A stretch of 20,880 nt of DNA, taken from positions 1 to 20,880 of the forward strand of contig CAZVXE010000021.1 in the NCBI GenBank assembly GCA_964630765.1. Reading direction: 5' to 3'. The DNA comes from Methanofastidiosum sp964630765. Lineage in GTDB: Archaea; Methanobacteriota_B; Thermococci; Methanofastidiosales; Methanofastidiosaceae. A model generated the notes under the pieces. That model was given only the letters and a program-made list of their open reading frames with translations, was not told the origin of the DNA and ran no database searches. Below, piece by piece: positions 1 to 7,025 of the stretch (position 1 is its first letter; each line of letters starts with the position of its first letter). A program made the position numbers and the translations under genes.

Positions 1-28
1 GTTTAGACTCTTTTAGGAGAGAAAAATA

Positions 29-643
29 ATGGGCAAAAGACGCAAAGTATCAAAACCTTTTAAGTATAAGCCGGTAAGTGTAAAGGATCTTTTAGTTGAG
101 ATGAAAGATATCTCTGAACTAATGGTCGACTTAGCCTATTCTTCAATCCTTTTCAAAAATAAGGAAATAGCAGAGGACGTTACCGAACTTGAGAGCAGGA
201 TGGATGAGCTAAATTATAGGATAAGAATAACAGCAATGCTAGCCGCTAGAAGCGTTGAAGATGCAGAGAGAATTTCAGCTGTTTTGCAATTTGCCTCTGC
301 CTCCGAAAAAATATCAAATGCAGCTGGAGATTTGTCCAATATTATCTTAAGAGATATGAAAATACATCCAATCGTTTACGAAGCGCTTGAAGACGCTGAA
401 GAACAAATAGAAAAATATGAAGTATCTCCTAAATCAAAACTATCGCACATGACATTAAAAAAGGCAGAACTGGGATCTAAAATAGGAACATATATAATCG
501 CCGTAAAAAGAAAAGATTCCATCAAATATAACCCTTCTAAAGGATTTGTTATTAAAGATGGAGATATACTCATTGCAAGGGGCAGTAATACCGGTCTTGA
601 AATATTAAAGAGTATATGTAGTGGCATAAAAACAAAGTGGTGA
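29..643 (+). CDS. PhoU / TrkA_C (RCK_C) domain regulatory protein, first copy
   Basis: This 204-residue cytosolic protein has a helical PhoU-like domain (about residues 15-125). A TrkA_C/RCK_C-type ligand-binding domain follows (about 145-200), with the hallmark run from LGSKIGTYIIAV to the DGDILIARG turn. The combination matches archaeal family COG3273. Proteins of this kind are thought to regulate cation or magnesium transporters of the membrane, but no transporter is inside the window. An AGGAGA ribosome site at 15-20 fixes the ATG at 29. One reading frame entering from the left edge ends at a TAA (27-29) that overlaps this ATG as TAATG, so the gene may be coupled to an upstream gene. It lies 4 bp before a second gene of the same build, almost certainly co-transcribed. 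Domain assignment is good; the partner transporter is inference. Confidence 0.8.
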   Translation: MGKRRKVSKPFKYKPVSVKDLLVEMKDISELMVDLAYSSILFKNKEIAEDVTELESRMDELNYRIRITAMLAARSVEDAERISAVLQFASASEKISNAAGDLSNIILRDMKIHPIVYEALEDAEEQIEKYEVSPKSKLSHMTLKKAELGSKIGTYIIAVKRKDSIKYNPSKGFVIKDGDILIARGSNTGLEILKSICSGIKTKW

Positions 644-647
644 TATA

Positions 648-1220
648 ATGGAAACTGGTATGGCAGATATATTAACACAGATGAAAAATAATTCAGAATT
701 AATGGTTGCCCTATCATATACTGCCCTTCTATACAATAATAAATACATTGCAGAGGAAGTAATGGAACTTGAAGAGATTGTAGATAAACTGAACTATGAA
801 ATGGGTAGAAAAATACTTCAAAAGGCGTCTAAGGTCAGTAATCCTGAAGACCTACTAAGTCTGATTCATATAACTGAAGCAACTGAAGCTATTGCTGACG
901 CAGCTTCTGAAATAGCCGATATTGTAACTAGGGGAATTGATGCTCACCCGATATTTAAAGAGGCGATGAAAGAAACTGATCAGATCATTGCTAGGGTAAA
1001 GATATGCTCAGGCTCCATTATTATAGATAAAACTTTCCAAGAAATAAAACTACAAAGTAAGACAGGCATATACATATTTCTCATAAAGAGAGATAAAGAC
1101 TACATTTACTCCCCAAAGAAAAACTTCAAATTGAACGAAGGGGATATACTTTATGGTATTGGCATGGAAAGTGGTATAGAAAAATTACAAGAACTTGCTA
1201 ACTGCAAGCTTCAGGCATAA
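648..1220 (+). CDS. PhoU / TrkA_C (RCK_C) domain regulatory protein, second copy
   Basis: This 190-residue paralogue of the preceding gene has the same order: a PhoU-like helical bundle (about residues 5-115) and a TrkA_C-like domain (about 130-185, LQSKTGIYIFLIKRDK through EGDILYGIG). Shared segments such as NSELMVALSYTALLYNN against ISELMVDLAYSSILFKN show an old duplication; the two are clearly diverged. A GGTGAT ribosome site at 639-644 overlaps the stop codon of gene one, so translation is probably coupled. Two non-identical copies suggest a heteromeric regulator. The last 23 bp overlap the convergent DUF373 gene. The role in cation transport is inferred from the family, not shown here. 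Confidence 0.8.
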   Translation: METGMADILTQMKNNSELMVALSYTALLYNNKYIAEEVMELEEIVDKLNYEMGRKILQKASKVSNPEDLLSLIHITEATEAIADAASEIADIVTRGIDAHPIFKEAMKETDQIIARVKICSGSIIIDKTFQEIKLQSKTGIYIFLIKRDKDYIYSPKKNFKLNEGDILYGIGMESGIEKLQELANCKLQA

Positions 1221-2259
1221 TTTTTAGTTTTAATTTCCCAGTTAATCTCATGAATAAGACAGTCAATCCGCCTGCTATAAACAGATAAATCATTAGAATT
1301 TCTAGAGATATAGAGCCTAGGATAAACTTAGCAGATTGATATAGGATAAATGAGAATACTGCTGTGAAGAATGTTAGTGCAAGTGTACTCATTACTTCCT
1401 TCTTATTTGTAGAGTAAGCTTCTAGAAATCTACCGAACATCGCTATTGCAAAAGCAACGTAAATGAGTTCGATTCTTGATAGAATTGTTGCAATTACTAA
1501 AGGTATACTTTGCCAAGTTGGAAATTGAAGGAGATAGTAATAACTCTGCCATACACCAATAATACCTAATAATACAGCAATTAGGTAAAAAACAAATCCT
1601 ACCCTTTTTGGAGAAAACTCTTTCTTTAAGAAATTGTCAATCCCAAATCCCTTGAAGAACAGATAGATTCCTAGAATAAATAAAAATCCAAACCAGCCTA
1701 TCTGAGGTTTCCCCAATAAAAAAGCTGCGCCAAAAAGAAGGAAGGTTAGCCCAGGCGCCCCTAGTAAAAGCCCTGCAAGTTTTCGGTCTTCCATGACCTC
1801 CCTTATATATCTATGAAGAATAAAGTATGTTTCTTCAATTGTTTCACTTTGCTGTATAACTATCCTATCTATGGATATTATCTGCACCTTTGATTGAATG
1901 GCCGGTAAGATATTCTCATCTTCACGCCCATCTGTAACAAGAATTACACCTTTTACTTTTATTTTTTTAAGAACATGGTCAAGTTGATCGGATAGCACTA
2001 TATCAGATTTTACACCAACATCTATATCACCGGTAAGGGCTACTACTTCACAAGGTGTGTCCTCATTTTTCAATTTTCGAAAGACTTGGATTGCCCTAAA
2101 AAGAACATTTGTATCTGATTCTGTAGGATCGGCTATACCAAGTTCCATGGCTGCATTTAGGATACTTTTTTCTCCTATAATCGGCCCTTGGATACCTGTT
2201 TTTACCCCCAAGTCATTATCTCTATCAACTGAGAGCACCAATATTTTCTTCTCAAACAT
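1198..2259 (-). CDS. DUF373 family membrane protein
   Basis: This is a 353-residue protein of the archaeal DUF373/COG2237 family, function unknown. Residues 1-150 form a soluble alpha/beta domain opening with KKILVLSVDRDNDLG and carrying the acidic VVALTGDIDVG and ILVTDGREDE segments, so a nucleotide- or metal-binding site is conceivable. Residues about 150-350 hold roughly six hydrophobic helices. It is the last gene of a three-gene minus-strand set; its ATG overlaps the stop of the thiamine-binding gene by 8 bp, so it relies on the upstream promoter. Its 3' end overlaps the convergent PhoU/TrkA_C gene by 23 bp. Family recognition is strong; no function is claimed. Confidence 0.85.
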   Translation of the reverse strand: MFEKKILVLSVDRDNDLGVKTGIQGPIIGEKSILNAAMELGIADPTESDTNVLFRAIQVFRKLKNEDTPCEVVALTGDIDVGVKSDIVLSDQLDHVLKKIKVKGVILVTDGREDENILPAIQSKVQIISIDRIVIQQSETIEETYFILHRYIREVMEDRKLAGLLLGAPGLTFLLFGAAFLLGKPQIGWFGFLFILGIYLFFKGFGIDNFLKKEFSPKRVGFVFYLIAVLLGIIGVWQSYYYLLQFPTWQSIPLVIATILSRIELIYVAFAIAMFGRFLEAYSTNKKEVMSTLALTFFTAVFSFILYQSAKFILGSISLEILMIYLFIAGGLTVLFMRLTGKLKLKIMPEACS

Positions 2260-2557
2260 CGGTTTCTACCATCTTCTTTTTGACTGAGTCTAACTTATCT
2301 TGCATAGAAGACTTCTTGTCTAATCTATAATCAATCTTTATGTTAGTTATAATTCTTTCTATTCCCATTTCAAATATTAAGTTATGCGAATAATCGATTA
2401 ACTTGGATATCTCATTCCACTCACCTTCTACAATTGTACCCATAGGTGTGAGTTGATATTTTAATCCACTTTTTTCTATGTTTTTTATAACTACTGCGAT
2501 ATAACGACTAAGAGATGTTCCAACTCCAATAGGGACAAAAGATATTTCCGCTATCAA
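2252..2557 (-). CDS. UPF0045 / MTH1187-type thiamine-binding protein
   Basis: This 101-residue protein of the small ferredoxin-like UPF0045 family (COG0011, formerly DUF77) opens with the diagnostic IAEISFVPIGVGTSLSRYIA. It also has the LKYQLTPMGTIVEGEW strand-turn that lines the ligand site. Members bind thiamine or its pyrimidine moiety and form tetramers; the cellular role is uncertain. The start is a TTG at 2557, overlapping the TGA of the preceding gene as TTGA. A GGGGGA ribosome site about 7 nt upstream supports this choice, and family members begin at the same residue. Its placement between COG1340 and DUF373 with overlaps on both sides indicates one transcript. Confidence 0.88.
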   Translation of the reverse strand: MIAEISFVPIGVGTSLSRYIAVVIKNIEKSGLKYQLTPMGTIVEGEWNEISKLIDYSHNLIFEMGIERIITNIKIDYRLDKKSSMQDKLDSVKKKMVETDV

Positions 2558-3420
2558 ATATTTCCCCCAGCCTGGAGAATCTTAAGTTCGTCCAAGGTGA
2601 GTTTTTCTCCATTTTTAAATTTCTCTAAGATATCCTCACTTTTCTTTGATAGTTCTATTTTCTTTTCTTTTATCTTTTTCTCTTTTTCCTGTTTCTCAGT
2701 TTTTCTTGAATTAATTTCTAATCCTTTGATTTTAGCCCTTAGTTCTCTTATTTTGTCGTATAGTTCATCAACATATTTTTTCTTTTCAATATAGTTCTTG
2801 TGTGTTGTATCTGCTTCTTTTTTGATATCTTCAGAACTATTGAAATAGTATATCATACGCTCATGATATTTAGTGGATTCATCTGAAAGCTCTAGGACTT
2901 TTTTATGGTATTCCTCAGAATTTTTTTTCAACGTATCTAAATCTTTTCGAGAAAAGCGGGCTTCTTTGGAAAGAGCTTCATAATTTTTAGATTCTTTAAG
3001 GTCTTTTTTTAAGTCCTTTATGATGTCAACAAGTTGTCGTTCTTTATCCAGTGAAAGAACTTCAGTTTCAAGTTTCCATTCAATATTGTCAATCTTTTTT
3101 TCAATCTCTGAAGAGGAAGTAATATCCTTGTTCTTTGTAGCTTCTTTAATTTTATTCAAAGATTCATAAATTACCCTTAGTTTAGAGCTATTTTCTTCAC
3201 GTAGTGCCTTATATTTTTTTGTTTCCTCGTTAGCTTTATCTCTAAGTTCCTTGTTTTCCTTGCCTTTCTTAATCAGATCAGAAACTTGAGCGTTCTTTTC
3301 ATCTCTTTTTTGCTTTAAGGCCAAAAGCTCTTTTTTATATGATTCCGCCTCAGATTCCAAAGCCTTTAATTCTTGTGAAATTTTTATAATTTCATCGTCT
3401 ACTGAACCTTCCAAAGACAT
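2554..3420 (-). CDS. COG1340-type archaeal coiled-coil protein
   Basis: This 288-residue protein is almost entirely charged heptad-type coiled coil (about residues 5-265), rich in Lys and Glu. It has a short C-terminal tail reading KNGEKLTLDELKILQAGG, typical of the archaeal COG1340 family. No signal peptide or membrane helix is visible, so it is expected to be cytosolic. Some database entries call relatives phosphoserine phosphatase; no HAD catalytic motif is present, so that label is not supported. It heads the trio with the thiamine-binding and DUF373 genes. A TATA-like element lies about 33 bp upstream, giving a leader of only a few bases, with a GAGGT directly abutting the ATG. Confidence 0.8.
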   Translation of the reverse strand: MSLEGSVDDEIIKISQELKALESEAESYKKELLALKQKRDEKNAQVSDLIKKGKENKELRDKANEETKKYKALREENSSKLRVIYESLNKIKEATKNKDITSSSEIEKKIDNIEWKLETEVLSLDKERQLVDIIKDLKKDLKESKNYEALSKEARFSRKDLDTLKKNSEEYHKKVLELSDESTKYHERMIYYFNSSEDIKKEADTTHKNYIEKKKYVDELYDKIRELRAKIKGLEINSRKTEKQEKEKKIKEKKIELSKKSEDILEKFKNGEKLTLDELKILQAGGNI

Positions 3421-3445
3421 ACCTCAACTTGTAAATATTAGTATC

Positions 3446-3458
3446 ATTTATAATTATT
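3446..3458 (-). promoter_or_regulatory. TATA-type promoter of the COG1340 operon
   Basis: On the minus strand this reads AATAATTATAAAT, centred about 32 bp before the ATG at 3420. Transcription would start near 3427, leaving a very short leader. It lies back to back with the promoter of the RCK-DHH gene inside the 85-bp divergent gap. Confidence 0.45.
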
Positions 3459-3476
3459 TTGGTTAAATCAGTTAAG

Positions 3477-3487
3477 AATATATATTT
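3477..3487 (+). promoter_or_regulatory. TATA box of the RCK-DHH gene, probably leaderless
   Basis: AATATATATTT is centred about 24 bp before the ATG at 3506, and no ribosome site lies between them. In archaea this spacing puts the transcript start at the initiation codon, so a leaderless mRNA is likely. Confidence 0.5.
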
Positions 3488-3505
3488 CATCCCATAATTA
3501 GACTT

Positions 3506-4927
3506 ATGTCTCTTATTTTTGGAGCCGGTAAAATAGGATATGCAGTATCTTTAGTACTTAAAAAGAGAGGCAAAGAGGTAGTGGTCATAGATAAAAATAT
3601 GCAGGCTTTGAGCAGGGCCGAAACTATTGGTTGTAAAACTTATCTATTTGATTTTACTAAATCATTTAATCTTATAGGGGTAAATATTTCAAAATTTAAA
3701 GAAATAATTATCACTACTTCAGACCATAAGATCAATATTGAAGCTTTGAAAATTTCAAGAGAGCTCAATAAAGAAGCTTTGATAATTGTTAACGCCCCTA
3801 GTTCAGAACATATCTCCGGACTTAAAAAATTGGGGGCAGATTTTGTTGTTACTCCAGATAGATCTATGGCGCAAATAATAATAAATCAGCTTGAACTTTC
3901 AAATTATTGGAGAAATAAAGACATATTAAAAAAAATACTTGAGAAATCAAAGTCCTTAGCAATTGTAATGCATGATAATCCTGACCCAGACGCAATGTCA
4001 AGCGCTTATGCCCTTAAAGCAATTGCAGAAAGTTTGAAGGTAAATGTAGATATATATTATGGGGGCGAAATTGGTCACGAAGGAAACAAATTGATGGTTG
4101 AACTTTTGAAATGGGATTTCAAGAAGATAGCCGAACATAAAAAATATGTCTTAAGAGAGTATGATAAAATTGCATTAATCGATATGCCAAATCTGTCTAA
4201 TACGACTATATTCCCATCAGAAATAAAACCAGATATTATAATTGATCATCATTATACTGAAGAAGAAAAAATAAATGCAGAATTCATGGATATAAGGCCT
4301 AAAGTTGGTGCAACTGCCACCATTATGACTTCTTATTTGAGAGATTTTGGTATCGAAGTAAATGAGCAATTAGCCACAGGATTAATGTATGGGATTCTTG
4401 TTGATACTAATAACTTTAAACGAAATTTTGAGAAGGAAGATACCGAGGCCGTATATTATTTAAAACCCAAGATTAATAAAGAACTTTTGAATATTATTGA
4501 AAATCCCAATATTTCTCAAGATACTCTTGATGTTTTGTCTAAGGCGATAAATAACAAGAAGCTTTACGACAAATATGTCATTTCCAATGTTGGATATGTA
4601 GATAATAAGGAATCATTGTCTCAATCTGCAGATCTATTATTGAAACTTGAAGGAATTACTGTATCCATAGTTATTGGAATAATTGAAGATTATGTATACG
4701 TATCTGCTAGGTCAAGAGACCAGATTATTGATATCAGCAAGATAATTACAAAGGCTTTTTCTAAAATGGGTTCTGCAGGGGGGCATATGAATTTTGCCGC
4801 TGCAAAGATATCTCTTGGGGCTTTCGGTTATAGTGAAGACAAGGATATTTTAGTGAAAATAGTAGGGGATACTATATCGGAGTACTTCTTTAAGACTTTA
4901 AAATTAAATAGTAAAGGTTCAATATAA
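3506..4927 (+). CDS. RCK_N - DHH - DHHA1 phosphoesterase
   Basis: This 473-residue fused protein begins with an RCK_N/TrkA_N Rossmann domain (residues 1-130, nucleotide loop GAGKIG at 6-11). A DHH phosphoesterase domain follows, with HDNPDPDAMSSA (156-167), D226, DHH (247-249) and GILVDTNN (D300), which together form the usual two-metal site. The C-terminal DHHA1 domain carries GGHMNFAAAK (425-434). All metal ligands appear intact. DHH-DHHA1 enzymes hydrolyse short oligonucleotides, pAp or cyclic di-AMP. The RCK_N domain, otherwise found in potassium channel regulators, makes cyclic di-AMP or a similar dinucleotide a reasonable substrate, but that is inference. No membrane helix is visible. 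The gene ends inside an inverted repeat (4916-4935). Confidence 0.87.
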   Translation: MSLIFGAGKIGYAVSLVLKKRGKEVVVIDKNMQALSRAETIGCKTYLFDFTKSFNLIGVNISKFKEIIITTSDHKINIEALKISRELNKEALIIVNAPSSEHISGLKKLGADFVVTPDRSMAQIIINQLELSNYWRNKDILKKILEKSKSLAIVMHDNPDPDAMSSAYALKAIAESLKVNVDIYYGGEIGHEGNKLMVELLKWDFKKIAEHKKYVLREYDKIALIDMPNLSNTTIFPSEIKPDIIIDHHYTEEEKINAEFMDIRPKVGATATIMTSYLRDFGIEVNEQLATGLMYGILVDTNNFKRNFEKEDTEAVYYLKPKINKELLNIIENPNISQDTLDVLSKAINNKKLYDKYVISNVGYVDNKESLSQSADLLLKLEGITVSIVIGIIEDYVYVSARSRDQIIDISKIITKAFSKMGSAGGHMNFAAAKISLGAFGYSEDKDILVKIVGDTISEYFFKTLKLNSKGSI

Positions 4928-4935
4928 ATTGAACC
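4916..4935. repeat. Perfect 8-bp inverted repeat across the stop of the RCK-DHH gene
   Basis: GGTTCAAT and ATTGAACC are separated by ATAA. The element includes the TAA stop at 4925-4927 and ends about 9 bp before the TATA box of the next gene. It could fold as a stem-loop at the 3' end of the first mRNA or serve as a dyad operator for the second. It is not followed by a T-run, so an intrinsic terminator is less likely. Confidence 0.55.
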
Positions 4936-4943
4936 ATATCGAA

Positions 4944-4955
4944 ATATATAAATAT
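4944..4955 (+). promoter_or_regulatory. TATA promoter of the DUF4349 gene
   Basis: ATATATAAATAT, preceded by a BRE-like CGAAA, is centred about 36 bp before the ATG at 4986. Transcription would start near 4975, just ahead of the GGTGAT ribosome site at 4977-4982. Confidence 0.55.
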
Positions 4956-4985
4956 AGAGCATTATAAGTTTCTATTGGTGATGAA

Positions 4986-5858
4986 ATGAAAAAATCCTTT
5001 ATGATACTTGGTGCAATTGGAGTAATTGCAATCTTAATTTCAGGATTCTTTATAGGAACTTTTTTTTTAGGACCAAATATATACTCCAAGAGAGTTATTT
5101 ACGATGAAGGTGTTGCTTACTCTCCAGGATACGGTGGTGCCCCTCAGACCGATACCTATTCAAAAACTGTTTACCAGAGTTCTACGGAATCAAGTGAATT
5201 AAATTCAAATGATCGAAAAGTTGTCAAAAATGGGAATGCAAATATAGAAGTTGAAAACTTTGATTCTTCTATCTCAAAAATTAAAGAACTGGCCATTAAA
5301 TACGAAGGATACGTAACAAACTCGAATATGTGGATTTCTGATTCAGAAACAAAAAGCGGTAATATTACAATAAAGATACCGGAAAAAAGATTTGAAGAGT
5401 TTAGTGATTCTTTAGTCCAAATTGGAAAGATTAAATCCAAAGAAACTTCGGGATACGATGTTACTGAAGAGTATATAGATTTACAGGCAAGATTAAAAAA
5501 CTTGAAAAATCAGGAAAAAAGGTACACAGAACTTCTAGATATGGCTAAGGACGTACAAGACGTTCTTGCAATTGAAGTCCAACTTGGGAGAATCAGAGGC
5601 GAGATAGAAAGTTATGAGGGAAGAATAAAATATCTCGATAATACAACAACTTTTGGTACATTTTATATAAATCTATATGAACCTGAAAAGATTGTCCATG
5701 AGTGGGGCATAAAGAACACATTTGATAGAGCCATAGATGCATTCATAGTTTCAGTTGCGGGAATAATAATATTGGGCGGATTCTTTATACCAATATTAAT
5801 CCTTCTTGGAATAATATACGTAATAGTAAAATATATCAGGAAAAGAGTAAAAAAATAA
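4986..5858 (+). CDS. DUF4349 domain membrane-anchored protein
   Basis: This 290-residue protein has an N-terminal signal or anchor helix (about residues 5-30), a low-complexity linker (about 35-75), and a DUF4349 domain (about 78-235). The domain includes NANIEVENFDSSISKIKELA, the GYVTNSNMW strand and the VTEEYIDLQARLKNLKNQE coiled-coil stretch. A strong membrane helix (about 255-285) and a basic tail RKRVKK follow. The domain is therefore extracytoplasmic, held by the C-terminal helix. DUF4349 proteins occur in bacteria and archaea without an established function. A GGTGAT ribosome site sets the start at 4986; the ATG at 4981 is out of frame and stops at once. The gene stands alone, with its own promoter and a T-rich tract after the stop. 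Confidence 0.85.
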   Translation: MKKSFMILGAIGVIAILISGFFIGTFFLGPNIYSKRVIYDEGVAYSPGYGGAPQTDTYSKTVYQSSTESSELNSNDRKVVKNGNANIEVENFDSSISKIKELAIKYEGYVTNSNMWISDSETKSGNITIKIPEKRFEEFSDSLVQIGKIKSKETSGYDVTEEYIDLQARLKNLKNQEKRYTELLDMAKDVQDVLAIEVQLGRIRGEIESYEGRIKYLDNTTTFGTFYINLYEPEKIVHEWGIKNTFDRAIDAFIVSVAGIIILGGFFIPILILLGIIYVIVKYIRKRVKK

Positions 5859-5860
5859 TA

Positions 5861-5877
5861 TTTTATTTTATTTTTTT
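5861..5877 (+). terminator. T-rich tract after the DUF4349 gene
   Basis: A run of T broken by only two A residues begins directly after the stop at 5858. Archaeal termination commonly uses such U-rich 3' ends without a hairpin. It overlaps the last codons (Lys-Lys-stop) of the convergent small membrane gene. Confidence 0.45.
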
Positions 5878-6026
5878 GGAATTGATTGCGGTACATATTG
5901 GGTATTTCTTTCGTTGCCTTTTAACGGAGGCTTACTCAAAGTATTTCTTTTCCTGCTAAGTCCCTCTATTATTGCAAATAATGCTATCAATCCTATTACA
6001 ATCGCTATGAAAATATAGAACTCCAT
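5868..6026 (-). CDS. Small single-helix membrane protein (52 residues)
   Basis: Too short for a usual length cut-off, but it has the marks of a real gene. The ATG at 6026 is preceded by AGGTGA with 6-nt spacing, and a TATA box lies at 6058-6067. The peptide starts MEFYIFIAIVIGLIALFAII, a single membrane helix (about residues 3-20), followed by a basic, polar tail (SRKRNTLSKPPLKGNERN) ending in IPKK. Positive charge after the helix predicts N-out, C-in topology. It ends 9 bp from the convergent DUF4349 stop and follows the secreted-protein gene by 57 bp with its own promoter. I recognise no family. It resembles small regulatory or assembly subunits of membrane complexes, but no partner is evident. 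Confidence 0.65.
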   Translation of the reverse strand: MEFYIFIAIVIGLIALFAIIEGLSRKRNTLSKPPLKGNERNTQYVPQSIPKK

Positions 6027-6057
6027 AATTTCACCTTGTCATTGGTTTAAAAAAAAG

Positions 6058-6067
6058 ATATATAAAA
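6058..6067 (-). promoter_or_regulatory. TATA box of the 52-residue membrane protein gene
   Basis: The minus strand reads TTTTATATAT about 36 bp before the ATG at 6026. Transcription would start near 6037, leaving a leader just long enough for the AGGTGA ribosome site. Confidence 0.45.
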
Positions 6068-6083
6068 TTATTGGTTGGAGTTT

Positions 6084-6581
6084 TTATTTACCGCAACCAC
6101 AGCCACTAGATGATCCTCCATCTCTTCCGCCACCCGCAGAATTACTTGTACTGAGCCCCATTGATTCAGTGTCTAATGCAAATAACTTGGATATTTTAGT
6201 ACTTACTGGACCTTTCCCATCATTTGTTCTAAACCAATATTCTATATCCCATTCTTTTGCCTTTGGAGCAAATTTGAAAAGTTCATCTTCAGACATAGGC
6301 AATATATACAATATTCCATCCTTTGCATTGTTATCAGTTATATCTGCTTTAATCATTTCTCTTCTTGACCCATTTATAAAGACAAACATATATCTGGGTA
6401 GATCTCCATCAGCGTCTTTATATTCTACTTGAAATTTATAAGAAAATGTGTTATTCTTGAAAGTGTACAAAAGAACTCCGTTTTGAAGTTCTGGAGACGT
6501 ATTTTCTGCGGCCAATATAGGGGAAACAAATAGAGATATCGCAAATATCAATGTTAATAAGACCATAATTATTTTATTCAT
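6084..6581 (-). CDS. Secreted protein with Gly/Ser-rich, Cys-Gly-Cys-Gly tail
   Basis: This 165-residue precursor has a clear signal peptide (residues 1-25, hydrophobic core IIMVLLTLIFAISLFV, likely cleavage after ILAA). The mature part (about 26-140) looks like a beta-rich Ig-like or fibronectin-type fold, with KFQVEYKDADGDLPRYMFVFI and WDIEYWFRTNDGKGP. The aspartate-rich DADGD segment resembles calcium-binding turns in archaeal surface proteins. The C-terminus is a flexible Gly/Ser stretch ending SSGCGCGK. The two cysteines in that tail are the only ones in the protein, so they may bind metal, form disulfides or carry a modification. A strong GGAGGT ribosome site supports the ATG. I do not recognise a named family. 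Confidence 0.75.
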   Translation of the reverse strand: MNKIIMVLLTLIFAISLFVSPILAAENTSPELQNGVLLYTFKNNTFSYKFQVEYKDADGDLPRYMFVFINGSRREMIKADITDNNAKDGILYILPMSEDELFKFAPKAKEWDIEYWFRTNDGKGPVSTKISKLFALDTESMGLSTSNSAGGGRDGGSSSGCGCGK

Positions 6582-6623
6582 TTTTTTACCTCCAATACTG
6601 CTTAAGATAAATTTTTAAAAAAT

Positions 6624-6639
6624 ATTTATATAAGCTTTT
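6624..6639 (-). promoter_or_regulatory. BRE/TATA promoter of the secreted-protein gene
   Basis: The minus strand reads AAAAGCTTATATAAAT, a purine-rich BRE followed by a TATA box. It would start transcription near 6605, about 24 nt before the ATG at 6581, leaving room for GGAGGT. The gap also carries T-rich sequence on the minus strand that may end the thrS-pth2 transcript. Confidence 0.55.
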
Positions 6640-6650
6640 GTATTGGTATT

Positions 6651-7025
6651 CTATAGAAGCTTCAGATCCCCTACTATCCTATCAATTTCATCTTCCGGGG
6701 CTGGCCCTATACCCAAAACAGTGATTGTTCCAGGTGGGATTTCTGTTAATCCCGCATCTTTGATTAGTTCAGTTGTCAGGCCAACGCTTTTTGCCTCATT
6801 GAATACTTTAAGGAGTGAATCTAAATCATCAATCTTCAAAACAACTTTTTTTTGCCCTTCAGAAAACCATTCAGAAAAATATTTATTTTTGTTATTTTCT
6901 GATTTTATTGCACAACTTACTGCAGCATGAGCTACTTGAGCAGATAATTTTCCTTTTGATAATTTCAAATCATCTCTAACAACAATTGCCATTTTATATT
7001 TAAATTTGTTAAAAAGGCCAAACAA
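6651..7025 (-). CDS. pth2: Peptidyl-tRNA hydrolase, archaeal Pth2 type
   Basis: Pth2 releases the peptide from prematurely dropped peptidyl-tRNA in the cytosol. The 124-residue protein has the family core: KMAIVVRDDLKLSKGKLSAQ then VAHAAVSCA (catalytic His in QVAHAA), and the C-terminal GLTEIPPGTITVLGIGPAPE segment. The start is the TTG at 7025, directly after the purA TAA. A GGGGAG ribosome site inside the end of purA is correctly spaced for it, whereas the internal ATG at 6992 has none. The TTG start adds the leader MFGLFNKFKYK before the conserved core. It is the last gene of the thrS operon, which makes sense for translation housekeeping. Confidence 0.93.
   Translation of the reverse strand: MFGLFNKFKYKMAIVVRDDLKLSKGKLSAQVAHAAVSCAIKSENNKNKYFSEWFSEGQKKVVLKIDDLDSLLKVFNEAKSVGLTTELIKDAGLTEIPPGTITVLGIGPAPEDEIDRIVGDLKLL

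Noticed and set aside
1..28. Tail of an upstream gene ending at TAA 27-29, overlapping the first ATG
   Set aside because: Only eight codons are visible and another frame also ends in TAG at 14-16, so neither the frame nor the product can be supported.
2554..3420. Phosphoserine phosphatase label sometimes attached to COG1340 proteins
   Set aside because: The protein is a coiled coil without HAD phosphatase motifs.
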